DNA from: Liolophura sinensis
Lineage: Eukaryota; Mollusca; Polyplacophora; Chitonida; Chitonidae
Reading direction: 5' to 3'
DNA: 64,000 bases
NCBI RefSeq assembly: GCF_032854445.1
Contig: NC_088299.1
Location: 5,805,001 to 5,869,000 of the forward strand
In this document: positions 47,217 through 58,266 of the stretch, one piece after another
Layout: every line of letters starts with the position of its first letter
How positions within the stretch are numbered: the first letter of the stretch is position 1
The notes under the pieces: model-generated
Database searches by the model: none
Told to the model about the DNA's origin: nothing
What the model saw: only the letters and a program-made list of their open reading frames with translations
Made by a program: the position numbers and the translations under genes

Positions 47217-48623
47217 TTCCACATCTGTATTTGTACTAGGCCTATGACGCTGGTCGATGCATGTGCCCTCCTGTACAGTGACGGAATGTTTAAACCATCC
47301 ACGCAGACAGTGACTGTCGTCAGATGAGTATTTGCTGTCAATCAGAAGGCTGCAGTGGCCACCCTTAGTACACTTAGCCAATCATGGGAAGCGCTTTGCA
47401 TATCAAAGACCGCTCCAGCGAGTTGATACAAGAACACTCCACAATGAAGTTTTTTTACCGCCATAGGTCAACATTTGCACAGCCATTCACAGCTTTGGAA
47501 TTGTTCACGGATTGCACCATGCAGTTTAAAATATGCATAGGAAAAACTAATTTTGTGCCTAAATTTGTGCGCGCACTCCCCACAGTGACGTCTTTACCAC
47601 CACGACACTTTACAACGTTTTTCTTTATTCTGATTCCATTTGACTGCTATAGCAAGCACGCTGGGGGATTCTCTGAATGTCCTGTCGAAAATTATTATAG
47701 TACTATTTCACTTGAGGTAATATGGACACAGGGGGTTCAAATTTCCCATATCTGTGGGGAAATATGGACAACTCTGGCAAAATTTTCATGTCTTACATAA
47801 AGCAACTTTAAAGTTTCATTGCCCTCTAATGCAGTACAGATATCTAATACCCCAAGGTACATATTGGGATAAATTATATCCAGCTTGACCTGATTTAGTG
47901 GATAAAACTGGCCTTAAGCTTAATGGGTCCGTATTACCCCCATTCAACCTATTATCAGCTCCCACTCTCTAGTGCTTGTGAACTTCATGTACAATGTTCG
48001 ACTTCGCTTGACCGGAACGACTAGGTCTACGCAGGAACAGTGATGTACCAGTACTGAAAGAATAAAACAGTACACCGCTTTAGACCGACCTTCGTTTTAG
48101 TGGGCAGTGCATTTCTCATCATGAACGATAAACAGATTGCAAATAAACAGATTTCAAAGAGATAAACATTTGGACTAAATTAAAATGAAATACAAAATAC
48201 AGCCTTATACAGCCTAGTTGAATTCTTTCCATATCAACTGCAACAGCTATATGTGAGACACTGTTCCAATACATGTATTTGACCCAGCAAGGGTGGAACT
48301 AAGGCAAGCTGTAGGCCTATATACGTTAGGACCAAAGGCCTCAACTTTATGTCACACACATATCTGAAGACGGATGTGATAAGTTTTAATTTTATCGTAT
48401 TATTTGGTTGAATGTTTACTGTTATGTGCACAACTGCCGTCAGCTTCTAAATTTTGCTTGCCACTGTTTACATATGCTGAGTTCAGGGCCTGCTGTCTGC
48501 CTCTGCCTTAGAATGTTCCAGAATACTCTCAGTTCGGGGCCTGTTTGTTTACAAAACCTGTTCAGGAATTTTCTTATTCTAGACAATTCCACTAGTCTAT
48601 ATAAGACCTATGAAACCAGGTCA

Positions 48624-48977
48624 ATGGGGAGAAAGGAGAAAGAAAAAAGGAGAATAATTGAGAGTTTGGATGCTTTCGCTGTGCGTTACTTTAGTAGGCC
48701 CTTTGTGCTGAATTTTGGTGTCTTTATAGCCTCTGGCTTTGTTATATCATATCTCCACCGAGCACTTGTTCAGTCTGAACTTATATATTTAATTTGTGCT
48801 CCTGTGTACACAGTGCCTATTAGTACACGGACCCTGTCTGTGGAATTTTGTGTATATTTCGTCATACACTCAGTTATACTGTGGATTTTCCCTCTTATTT
48901 GTGCATTTATGCCTGTATGGTTTTCTGCATTGTGGAATATATGCGTCCGTTTGGACTTGACACCGTTGTACATGTAA
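48624..48977 (+). CDS. hypothetical 117-aa open frame with hydrophobic segments
   Basis: ATG at 48624 gives MGRKEKEKRRIIESLDAFAV, followed by three hydrophobic stretches that could be membrane segments. AATAAA-type signals follow near 49074-49096. No family recognised and no splice or promoter support. It lies inside the inverted-repeat element, so it could be element-encoded or chance. Confidence 0.2.
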   Translation: MGRKEKEKRRIIESLDAFAVRYFSRPFVLNFGVFIASGFVISYLHRALVQSELIYLICAPVYTVPISTRTLSVEFCVYFVIHSVILWIFPLICAFMPVWFSALWNICVRLDLTPLYM

Positions 48978-49420
48978 GTACTTTAGTATTTGTATAGATA
49001 CTGCTATCCTTTCTTGTTAAACTTATGTACTTTAGTATTTGTAAAAGTCTTGTTATCTGTCCTTGTTAAACCTAATAAATTGTTGTAAAATAAAATCTTC
49101 TGGTTTTGGTTACTTTTTTGTGCGGCTAAACTGCCGTGTATTTCGAACAAGCTATCTCTTTATAATACAGACAGTTCGGGTCGTAACATTACTTTACTGA
49201 TAATAATCCCGGATTGTTGAGGACTGTACTATAAATCGTGTTGGCGTTCCTCGTCGTTTAGTAGAACACCTTGGTACTGAGAAAGTATAACTCGCAAGCG
49301 ACAAAAGTTAATTTGCAAAAGCATATTGGCAATGACGATCAGGCAATGGCCCCCTATGTATAGATGAAATTATAGCGTAACCCTTATGATTGGTCAATTA
49401 TGTCGCGGTCCCGATTTGTA

Positions 49421-49438
49421 AAGTCGGGGCCCCGACTT
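49421..49438. repeat. perfect 18-bp palindrome, right
   Basis: AAGTCGGGGCCCCGACTT. It differs from the left palindrome at two symmetric positions (A/T pair to G/C pair), so self-complementarity is kept. Confidence 0.95.
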
Positions 49439-49660
49439 CAAAAGTTGGAGGCTAACAAATAAATTTCTCTTGCAAACAACATTTTTTCACCAGGTACTTT
49501 TTTCGTTTTCTTTCAAAATTTTTATTTCACCATGTCACTTTTACGGTTCCGTACTAAATCATTTTACAAAATGAAAACTTTAGGTTAGAAAGCTCAAGGT
49601 TGATGGTGACTGTATAGCTCTGAATAAGTGCAGACAGTTATACACAATGCACAAGTCTAT

Positions 49661-49995
49661 CAATACGCCACCTCATGACTCCATTTCATTATGTATAAAC
49701 AAAAACAAGAACACACCACCTCATGACTCCATTTCATTATGTATAAACAAGAACAAGAACACACCACCTCATGACTCCATTTCATTATGTATAAACAAAA
49801 ACAAGAACACACCACCTCATGACTCCATTTCATTATGTATAAACAAGAACAAGAACACACCACCTCATGACTCCATTTCATTATGTATAAACAAAAACAA
49901 GAACACACCACCTCATGACTCCATTTCATTATGTATAAACAAGAACAAGAACACGCCACCTCATGACTCTATTTCATTATGTATAAACAAGAACA
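49661..49995. repeat. 48-bp tandem array, 7 units
   Basis: Each unit has CACCACCTCATGACTCCATT, TCATTATGTATAAACAA and AACAAGAA. Units alternate between CAAAAACAAG and CAAGAACAAG, giving a 96-bp higher-order period. The open frame through it (16-residue period) is a repeat artefact. Confidence 0.95.
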
Positions 49996-50254
49996 TTTAG
50001 TTATTAATGGATGTTTGATCGATATCAAACTGGATTTACCCAAGTGCTGTATCAAAGCAAAGCGTCATATTGGTTTCTATGGCAACTGTGTATTGCATAG
50101 TAGGTAAAGGATATGCTTCCATGCAGAAATGTGCAAACGCATGTTGAATACGCCGATTTGACATTTCTCCATTTCTTTTAGAATAAAGATGCACCAGTAA
50201 TCTCAACAGTTTTTCTTAGATTTTCAGGGTATTCACATTTTTATTAGAGTAGGT
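49996..50254. other. short unannotated spacer
   Basis: Nothing recognised between the 48-bp array and the satellite remnant. Confidence 0.4.
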
Positions 50255-50478
50255 TTCTCTCTCTCACACACACATATGACTCCTGATAGGATTTTTTCTC
50301 TCTCTCTAACTCTCTCGCACACACGTCTGCTGTCAGAAGGTTTCTCTCTCTCACATACACATGGCAGCTGTCAGGAGGTTTCTCTCTCACACACACACAT
50401 GGCTGCTGTGAGCAGGTCTCTCTTAGTCACACGCAAACATGATTGCTGCCAGGAGGTTTCCTTCACACACACATCGGT
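50255..50478. repeat. remnant of the 36-bp CA-rich satellite (array 3)
   Basis: About six diverged units with GGTTTCTCTCTC, CACACACA and ATGGC(A/T)GCTGTCAGGAGG. Sequence after it (50550-50690) resembles the copy-2-specific segment at 43635-43730 (TTGAT.TTCGAGACG, ATATCAG.CCTTA, CGCAATAC). Confidence 0.8.
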
Positions 50479-50691
50479 TGAAAAGCAACCGTGAAAACAC
50501 AACATATGTCGCCAGAAATACCGCTATTGATTCAGGAAAATTTGCCCGTGATGCTCTGCATTGTGATAAATTCGTTATACCAGCGTGTTACGTGCGAATG
50601 GATTTATTGATTTTCGAGACGCAGTATCAGACCTTATATACCTACGCAATACGCTGATCTAACTTATACTATCCCTATTACCCGCTTGTGG

Positions 50692-50829
50692 GAAGATCTG
50701 ACATCTACCTGCAGAAGGTCGTGGGTTCCCACGGGTTCTGCCCGGTTTCCTCCCACTCCAATTCTGGCCGACGTCGTATAAGCGAAAAAGTACGACCTAA
50801 AGCACCAACCAAATGAATAAATAAATGAA
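50692..50829 (+). repeat. SINE family A 3' half, diverged
   Basis: GTCGTGGGTTCCCACGGGTT, GCCCGGTTTCCTCCCAC, CACCAACCAAATGAATAAAT. Confidence 0.8.
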
Positions 50830-51335
50830 TATCCCTTTTACTTCTTCTTTCCGACAGTATCAAACATTTTCACTGATTATGCATTCTAAATACATGAATA
50901 ACACATTAGCATACACTAACTACCATTGTTATGAGATTAGAACGTAACACTAAATAACATACCTCATGATTCCAGTGTGAAAACACTGTGTATTAAGATG
51001 ACGCTGGTAGTCTCATTCTGATGATACCGAATGGCCGATGATAAATTCAACAAGATGCTGTGTCTCGGCTACTTACACTTCTGCCTGACGTGTGCATGGA
51101 TATGCAATCCCCAGATAACCGTATTACATGATATTCTCTTGCATTCATACACACGTACATCTCTGGGCAACCATGCAAGACGTCCTAATATTCGGTTGCT
51201 ATTGTATTGTCCTATGTAACAGCGCATAATGCATATCTCGTATTACTGCGTCATATAGTGGGTCACTGCAAAGTCAACAGAGCCAGCCATTCATTCATTG
51301 TCGTGCATGTCTTTTTAATCAGTAAAAATACCCAG
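50830..51335. other. unannotated spacer
   Basis: No gene or repeat recognised between two SINE copies. Confidence 0.4.
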
Positions 51336-51532
51336 AATCCTCTCACCAATGCGGTCGTCGTGAGTGCTGACTACCTCTCTGGTCGTACATGAGAAGGTCC
51401 ACCAGCAACCTGCGGATGGTCGTGTGTTTCTCGCGGGTTTTTCCCGGTTTCTTCCCACCATAATGCTGCCGCCGTCGTATATTCTTGAGTACGGTGTAAA
51501 ACAACAATCAACTAAATAAATAAATAAGTAAT
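51336..51532 (+). repeat. SINE family A, 5'-truncated
   Basis: CTCTCACCAATGCGGTCGTC through GGTGTAAAACAACAATCAAC and (AAAT)n. The part with the A box is missing. Confidence 0.85.
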
Positions 51533-51701
51533 TACTGAAGATATTGCATTTACGACCAGAACGGAATCAGCACTGTGAGTACAAACTGTGTAAACAAAAG
51601 TCATAATCACCATAAATTAGAAAACAACAAGTAAGGGTTATTTCAAGTACAAAGATGGTGGAAATAAAGTCCACTGGACTGATTCTCTCCCAGTGAAACA
51701 C

Positions 51702-52052
51702 TGATATAGTGAGTGAGTGATTGTTTGGGCTTTAACATCGTACTTAATTTTTCAATGATATGAAAACGAAGGAATCCTTAGAGTGCGTGCAATGTGCCTC
51801 CTTGTTGCAGGACGGATTTCCCTCGCTCTTTTATCTAGTGCTGCTTCACTTTGACGCCTTGACGTAAGGCGCCCCGCCCGAACCATTACACTGATAGGGA
51901 TCAACCAGTCGTTGCACAATCCCCTTCATGCTGAACGCCAAGCGAGGAAGTTACAACTTTCTCTGTTAAAGTTTTAGGTGCGACTCTTAGGATTGACCCT
52001 GGATCCACCACTCCCAAAGTGGAAGCTCTACCAACTGTGCTATATCAACTGT
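51702..52052 (-). repeat. SINE family B, near full length
   Basis: Reverse copy: GGGCTTTAACATCGTACTTA, GTGCCTCCTTGTTGCAGGAC, CCTTCATGCTGAACGCCAAG. The head CACAGTTGGTAGAGCTTCC lies on the minus strand at its right end. Confidence 0.88.
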
Positions 52053-52214
52053 CAAAATTACAATAGTGAGTGAGTGAAATTATAAATTTGGCATTTTCCA
52101 AGCCCTGAAAAGATATGATGCACGCAGCACTTAACTGCAAGAGTAAATCTATAATACATTATTAGACATAATACACAAATAAACGGGATGAGGGTAGGTG
52201 CGACTCAAAATCGC

Positions 52215-54140
52215 CTTGAATTAACCATGAACTTCGCCACTGAAAACTTTAGAACTGTCTGTATTGTGTACTGAAAAATACCATAATGTGATAGCTTTGC
52301 AAACATTTCTGACTACATTATATCTGGGACATCTTAAAAGAAAATGTACTTCGGACTCATCTACATCACAAAAATCACACCAACCATTTGGGTGACAGTT
52401 TATCGTGAAAGGGCGTAAGTTAAGAGGTAAGACACCAGACATTAATCTAAAAAATAAGACATCGTGTCGTCTTGGAGATAGGCTCACATAACCGCTGGAA
52501 ATAGAAGACTGAAATTGAAAATAAAAACGACCATTATTCATTGTATCCCACTCATTCTGCCAAAGCGAGTAGAAGTGTGACTGAACATCTCTCGACATGA
52601 TAACGTGTAAGAGACAGATATATTATTCAGCAGTAGCGCTTGTTTTGCAGCCTTGTCCGCTTCTTCATTACCCGCTATTCCCACGTGGGCTGGTACCCAT
52701 GCCAGGCAAACCTCTATCCCCTGAAAGTACAACGAGGTTAGCAACCATAACAGCTCCAAAATCACAGGAGATACAGTTTGCCAAGAGTAATTCTTAATTG
52801 CCTGCAATGCAGCAAGTGAATCAGGAAAAGTCACAGCCCCCACTGGTCTATATTCCTCAATCCACCGTAAAGAACAGAGGATTGCTAATAACTTACATGT
52901 GAAGACCGAAAATTTATCAGACACCCTAAGTGATTGGCATAATTTTATATCCGGTACTGAAAACCCAATACCACACTTCCCTGTCTCTGGGCACTTTGAT
53001 GCATCTGAAAATAGTTTTTAAAAAGCAGACCAGTTAGACACATAGTTTTTAAAATACAAGCAGATAAGGTTAGGCTAGTCAGATTTGTGGGTATACTCAC
53101 GTGACGCCATGCAAACATTAGGTACATTGAGGAGTCAAGAGGGGTGCAGGAAAGGAGTAGCTTTTCCCAGCTTGGTCTGGTCAACACCCACGTCATCAAG
53201 GATTTCTCTTGATCGTACGCTAAAGTTTCCGGAATGGCGCCCATTGTACAGAAAATCATAATAAGGAGGCAGTAACAATTAAGAAGCAGGATTATCGTAG
53301 GACGACCTAAGAACAAGTGTGTATTTTAAAGTTCTCAGCTTACGTCCAATCGACAAGGGGAGCTCACCGCAGGCCACTTGCAAACAACGTAACGAGGTCC
53401 CTTTAATTGTACCAGTACACACAAATAACGTTCGGTATTGGATACTGTCTAGCTTGCCTTTAACTGACTAGGCCGCTGAATCGAATACTTCGCAGCAATA
53501 ATCCAGTCTTGATAGAATGAGAGCCCTGTATAACATCAATAAAGTTATGTTTTGTCCATCGCAACTTAGATATGCTAGTCTCTTCTGGATGCTGGAACAC
53601 CCCCAGGAGCTGATTACCTCGCATGTTCCTATAATATTATTATTTCGGTGACTGAACTTTTTTTCAAAAGCACTGCTGTCTAGATAAACTTATTAAACGA
53701 TTCGTTTATTTCTATATAATCTATACGCATACCGATCTTTCGGGTCAGCTGCATTGAGTTGTTTTCGGCAGAGTGTTTTTTTCTTCATAAATAGGAGTGA
53801 GTAGTGCATGTGTAGTCCAAGGCTTTCGAATTTTTGCCACTGGTGTTTCTGTTGTAACTAGAGGAAATGGATTTAAACACTGTCATTTAAAGGAACAACG
53901 TTGTCCCAGTTAACACTGCGGATAATTTCTTTGATTTGATTTTCCTGATGCCGAGATTTATTTCTGGAAGATATTTTCGACTGGGAGCCTCCGTACTCTA
54001 TCTCCAGTGTAAATATTAAAAATTGGGAAATGGTCCAGATGGTGAACTCCGTTCGGGGTTTAAGAACCCGTCTTAACCAAGTCAATATTAAAATCGCCTA
54101 ACAAAACGACTTTCCTTTTGGTTATAATTCTTGGAGAATG
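52215..54140 (-). pseudogene. LINE with RNase H domain (I-like group), degraded
   Basis: In minus-strand order: an endonuclease piece with KVVLLGDFNIDLVKTGS (54105-54055), RT thumb sequence LYRALILSRLDYCCEVFDSA with LDSIQYRTL and LQVACGELPL (about 53545-53340), an RNase H domain, and a C-terminal zinc-type motif WCDFCDVDESEVHFLLRCPR. The RNase H has SDASKCPETGKCGIGFSVPD, VTFPDSLAALQAI and WVPAHVGIAGNEEADKAAK. The usual Glu of the second RNase H motif is replaced (FTCKLLAIL). The catalytic RT core between endonuclease and thumb is missing and frames are broken. Layout fits I/Nimb/Ingi-like non-LTR elements. Confidence 0.8.
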
Positions 54141-54255
54141 GTATGCAATGGTTTCTTAAAGTGGGTAACGTTCTGAGCAGGTGGGTAAATGATGCCCAAT
54201 GATATATTTTGACGTATGGGTAGAGATATCAACAAAAATAGATTTCATCATTATT

Positions 54256-54299
54256 TATATATATATATATATATATACTAATACAACTAATACAACGAT

Positions 54300-54377
<78 letters not shown>

Positions 54378-54385
54378 TCGCTTCA

Positions 54386-54470
<85 letters not shown>
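54256..54470. repeat. (TA)n microsatellite with a GTGTGTGCGTCGC interruption
   Basis: Runs of TA at about 54256-54280, 54302-54368 and 54388-54470. Open frames encoding Tyr-Ile repeats here are artefacts. Confidence 0.97.
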
Positions 54471-54473
<3 letters not shown>

Positions 54474-54722
54474 CAAGAAACATATAACAGAATGGAGAAA
54501 GTTAAAAAGCCGTTTTATTTTATTTTTTTTTAATTGAATGTTTCTTCTATGAGATAATTTGATTGGCAGCAATTCAGTTTGTCCCAATGTTGTATATATT
54601 TCAAGAAACATATAACAGAATGGAGAAAGTTAAAAAGCCGTTTTATTTTATTTATTTATTTATTTTTTAATTGAATGTTTCTTCTATGAGATAATTTGAT
54701 TCAGTTTGTCCCAATGTTGTAT
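54471..54722. repeat. 128-bp tandem duplication
   Basis: TTTCAAGAAACATATAACAG starts at 54471 and 54599. The copies share GTTAAAAAGCCGTTTTATTT and GTTTCTTCTATGAGATAATT, and differ in a TTTA run and a small deletion. Confidence 0.93.
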
Positions 54723-55244
54723 TTAAAACCCATTGTCATCAGTCTGCGATTTGCTATACTCTGTGCCACTGAAGTGAATAGGGTTAAAGCACATTTGGTC
54801 AAATTTTTTAAGGTTGTTGACAGTCTGAGGTATATCCGACTCAGAGTGGAAGGGTATGACGGAAAAAGGATACTAGTGTGGAACAAACAGAGTATCCATA
54901 GTTTACGTTATGTAGTTGGGATAATATAATATATGTGTTTACAAGACATCCACAGAAGTACTGGATATCAGTAGTAAATTGTAACAAGAGAGGCTATACA
55001 TGCATGTCCCACTTGGGCATCTGAATGGGCTCGTCCACTTGAGAGGGTCGCACCGATCCAGAAACGACCATTTAAAACATTTTATTTCAATTGTAAGACT
55101 TGATTACAAAAATTTGGAGATCAGGTCATAGCCTTTAGTGAAGATTCATTTAGTATATAGTTTGGTATAGAGTTGTATAATTATATCATTGTTTACGGTA
55201 TAATTTACAACGAATATACTAAAGAACCATAGTAATATGTAGAG
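54723..55244. other. unannotated spacer
   Basis: No gene or recognised repeat. Confidence 0.4.
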
Positions 55245-55490
55245 GGGGCCCTCCTTGGCTTAGTTGAGGCCCAACAGTCTCTCACCAATGTGGTCGCTGT
55301 GAGTTCAAGTCCAGCTCATTTTGGCTTCCTCTCCAGTCCTGCGTGGGAAGGACTTCCAGCAATCTGCGGATGGTCGTCGGTTTCTCCCGGGCACTGCCCG
55401 GTTTCGTCCCACCATAATGCTGGCTGCCGTTGTATTAGTGAAATATTCTTGAGAACGGCGTAAAGCACCAATCAAATAAAAAAAATAAAA
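55245..55490 (+). repeat. SINE family A, nearly full length
   Basis: GGCCCTCCTTGGCTTAGTTG (A box, slightly changed), B box GAGTTCAAGTCC, tail GGCGTAAAGCACCAATCAAA. A short deletion follows the A box. Confidence 0.88.
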
Positions 55491-55947
55491 AATATGTAGG
55501 GTAAATCATAAATTTTGAAAACAAAGTAAACCAGCAAGAACGTGTTGGAAACCAGATAATACATGCCTGTCACTCATACAATAGTGATCCGATAATCCTA
55601 TATGGCTACAGAAAGCCGTGTAGAGCGTTTGAGGAAACTATCACATGTAAAAACACCATGACAGTTCCACATATTCACTGCATACATCCATAAGGTAGAT
55701 AACAACTTCATTCCCGGCCGATTAAGGGTCAGAATCATTCTATTACCCTTGGAGATATTTACTTATTGTATACAACACAGTTAGGAAATTAGATTTAACT
55801 GAATGGGAATAGAAAGAGTAATCACAGGCATGCGTGGGTGTTACAAGGTGGGCAGTTACACGCTCATGGTTTGAGTTTGTCCGACCCACCGTTGATATAT
55901 AGTGTCGGTATGTGAAGGAACATTCAATATGTCCGTCACATGAAAGA
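55491..55947. other. unannotated spacer left of the LTR retrotransposon
   Basis: No gene or recognised repeat; ends at the 4-bp target duplication. Confidence 0.4.
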
Positions 55948-55951
55948 CCGC
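55948..55951. repeat. target site duplication CCGC, left
   Basis: CCGC directly outside the left LTR; the same four bases follow the right LTR at 62918-62921. Confidence 0.85.
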
Positions 55952-56952
55952 TGTTACAGTATTGAAAACAGCAACAGAAAACAGACTCAGTGATTCAATA
56001 TTACAATGTAAACAATGCTATATATATATAATGAGACGTACAGTTTTACAGACAGTTCAACAACAACAACATAAAAAAACATACACATCAGTATTACCGG
56101 TCTTTAAAAGTTTCCAGTTCACCTTTGCATCCCAAGGAACGTATTCCAGGAGATCCAACGTAAAGACCATAGGATAAACACACAATTCACACAAGTCACA
56201 AATTGTCCCAGTCAGGTACTTCGCTAGGTTAGCGAACGCGAACACAGTACACAGGTTACACAGAACTGGAACAGTCAAGCCTTTGAATGACGTCACACCC
56301 GCAGAGCACAACACAGGGTAAATCCAGGCATGGAGGTATAATCCACTTTAGAACAGTCACAGCTCCCGCAGAAACTCACAAACGAGCCGTTCAGAGACGT
56401 AGAATAATGTCACCTTGTGGCAGAACGAACGTCCTTTGCAAAACTGAAAACTTCAGATTAGAGTCCGTGACGAACTTGTCGGTCAGGTGAGGTCAGCGTG
56501 TTAAACAAATTACACAGTCAACACTGTATAATCATAATAAAGATCCGAACACCAATAAACGTGACTTCCGCAGAAATTCACTTAAACCAGACATCAGTAC
56601 AACTGTGGTACACAAACGGTGCCGGCATAGAAATCTGTCCTCCCAAACGAAACTGGCATCACCAGCTCATATCAATATAATGGACTCGATACGAGAGCGT
56701 CGCGCACTCTCCTGGCTCTCAGTGGATGCAGCAAAAATACCTCCCCTCTGCACAGAAAACACGGCTTATATACGTTCCAGGTGGATTCAACTATTCTTAA
56801 ACACAGAATTAACAGCCAATGAAATAAACTAAGCATTGAACAAGGTGCTTTCCAAAAGGTCAGCGCTGTACACATATAACAGGGCCTGTTATGTTTTCAC
56901 AAAGGTCCGCAGACTAACAGTACATGAAAACGTTAAATAGTCATACATAACA
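55952..56952 (-). repeat. 3' LTR, 1001 bp
   Basis: The plus strand starts TGTTACAGTATTG and ends CATACATAACA, matching 61915-62917. A TATA-like GTATATAAG on the minus strand is at 56765-56773. The differences from the other LTR include a cluster near 56856-56866. Confidence 0.95.
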
Positions 56953-56964
56953 CCCCCACCCTTC
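56953..56964 (-). other. polypurine tract
   Basis: The minus strand reads GAAGGGTGGGGG directly before the TG of the 3' LTR, the expected plus-strand priming site. Confidence 0.8.
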
Positions 56965-57066
56965 AGGGAAAGAAAGTTTTGCATAAAACTTTCTTTAACT
57001 TATTCATAATCATGAATAATAATAACGTTTACCACAGTCTTTAAAAACAAAGCTGCAGAAAACCAA

Positions 57067-58266
57067 CTAGACACGTGACAAACAATCAGCAATCACATTA
57101 TCTTTCCCTTTTATGTGTCTAATCTCTAGATTAAATTCTTGCAAAAGCAAACTCCACCGTAACAATCTTCGGTTTTTACCTTTTAGTTTGTGCAAGAATG
57201 TCAAGGGATTGTGATCTGTATACACAACAATGGGGTAACTTGACGAAGTCGCATATACTTCAAAATGCTGTAGTGCTAGAATCAAGGACAGACACTCCTT
57301 TTCTATTGTCGAATAATTTCTCTGGCACTTGTCAAATTTGCGAGAGAAAAAACATACAGGGTGATCAACGTGATCTGTTTCATTTTCTTCTAACAAAACT
57401 GCCCCAGCAGATATATCACTAGCATCAACAGCTAGCTTAAATGGTAAATTAAAATCAGGTGCTACAAGTATGGGGCCGCTGCTTAGCATGGCCTTTAATC
57501 TATCAAAAGATCTCTGACACTCAATGGACCACAAGAATTTAGCACCTTTCTTTAACAGCTGAGTTAGTGGCTCACTAACAAATGAAAAGTTCCTACAGAA
57601 GTTACGATAATAACCTGTCATGCCCAAAAAACGCTTTAATTCTCTCTTACAACTTGGCACTGGAAAACAAGAGATAGCACTGATTTTAGAATTAACAGGT
57701 TTTACCTGACCCTGTCCGACAACATGCCCTAGATATGTGACAAAAGCACAACCAAACTCACACTTGGCCAAATTTACTGTAAGATTGGCTTGAGACAGTC
57801 TCGCAAATAATGCCTCCATGATAGTTAAATGTTCCTCCCAAGTGTCGCTGAATATAATTACATCGTCGATGTAAACACGACACCCTTTAAGGCCTGATGT
57901 AACGTTGTTCACAAGTCGTTGAAAGGTGGCAGGGCTGTTCTTCATCCCAAAGGGCATGACTTTGTACTGGTATAAACCATCTGGGGTAGCAAACGCTGAC
58001 ACCTCACGAGCGCGCTGCGTGAGCGGTACTTGCCAAAATCCTTTCAATAGGTCAAACTTGGAGACAACGTTGGACTTTCCCACGGCATCGATACAATCGT
58101 CAATCCTTGGAATGGGAAAGTTGTCCGCTTTAGTGACGGCATTCACTTTGCGATAGTCTGTACACATAGGGTAAGTCCCATCTGGTTTTGGCACAAGAAT
58201 ACAAGGTGAACTCCAGTTACTGTTACTGGGCTCGACCAGATCATTTTCTAGTAAATACTGAACTTC
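57067..58266 (-). CDS. pol, reverse transcriptase-RNase H part (frame 2)
   Basis: Open for 399 codons after the shift at 58267-58270. RT motifs: VPKPDGTYPMCTDYRKVN, SKFDLLKGFWQVPL (first catalytic Asp), FGMKNSPATFQRLV, VYIDDVIIFS (YIDD) and FLGMTGYYRNF. RNase H motifs: KLAVDASDISAGAVL, STIEKECLSLILAL and VVYTDHNPLTF, so catalytic acidic residues are in place. It ends DNVIADCLSRV then TGA. There is no ATG at its beginning, so it must be made as part of a longer pol polyprotein; as it stands the upstream frame is shifted. It is the last coding unit, not followed by integrase. Confidence 0.93.
   Translation of the reverse strand, partial: EVQYLLENDLVEPSNSNWSSPCILVPKPDGTYPMCTDYRKVNAVTKADNFPIPRIDDCIDAVGKSNVVSKFDLLKGFWQVPLTQRAREVSAFATPDGLYQYKVMPFGMKNSPATFQRLVNNVTSGLKGCRVYIDDVIIFSDTWEEHLTIMEALFARLSQANLTVNLAKCEFGCAFVTYLGHVVGQGQVKPVNSKISAISCFPVPSCKRELKRFLGMTGYYRNFCRNFSFVSEPLTQLLKKGAKFLWSIECQRSFDRLKAMLSSGPILVAPDFNLPFKLAVDASDISAGAVLLEENETDHVDHPVCFFSRKFDKCQRNYSTIEKECLSLILALQHFEVYATSSSYPIVVYTDHNPLTFLHKLKGKNRRLLRWSLLLQEFNLEIRHIKGKDNVIADCLSRV

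Larger units (their letters stand above)
45388..47949. mobile_element. possible nested DNA transposon or MITE
   Basis: The left end AGGTAAAATGGGGTTATATG and then GACCC is matched, inverted, by the right end (reverse complement AGGTTGAATGGGGGTAATAC then GGACCC). The motif GTAATATGGAC recurs just inside both ends. No transposase seen. The ends are only about 75-80% alike, so this is tentative. Confidence 0.35.
45031..49560. mobile_element. candidate element with palindrome-bearing inverted repeats, 4.5 kb
   Basis: 45031-45245 and 49375-49560 are imperfect inverted repeats of about 180-215 bp. Both read CCGTAAAAG.GACATG.TGAAA at the outer end and contain AAATTT-rich stretches, a perfect 18-bp palindrome and AATTGACCAATCA at the inner end. 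No transposase was recognised inside. The interior has a possible nested inverted pair (45388-45412 and 47924-47949), a GT microsatellite (46553-46581) and short open frames. It may be a non-autonomous DNA transposon or foldback element. Confidence 0.55.

Noticed and set aside
47384-47800. 138-codon open frame starting with ATG
   Set aside because: No recognisable domain; it runs into the GGTAATATGGAC repeat words of the possible transposon end. Not enough to call a gene.
48408-48623. Upstream extension of the 117-aa frame and TATA-like CTATATAAG at 48597-48605
   Set aside because: The extension begins at TTG, and the TATA-like word is only 19 nt before the first ATG, too close for a promoter of that frame.
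49647-50000. 117-codon frame with a 16-residue repeat
   Set aside because: Product of the 48-bp array; the opposite strand is equally open.
54199-54611. Tyr-Ile repeat proteins
   Set aside because: Translation of the (TA)n microsatellite.
58192-58194. Start codon for the RT-RNase H frame
   Set aside because: The codon is GTG and lies inside the conserved RT N-terminus; the frame is open upstream to 58266, so it is a polyprotein segment, not a separate gene start.
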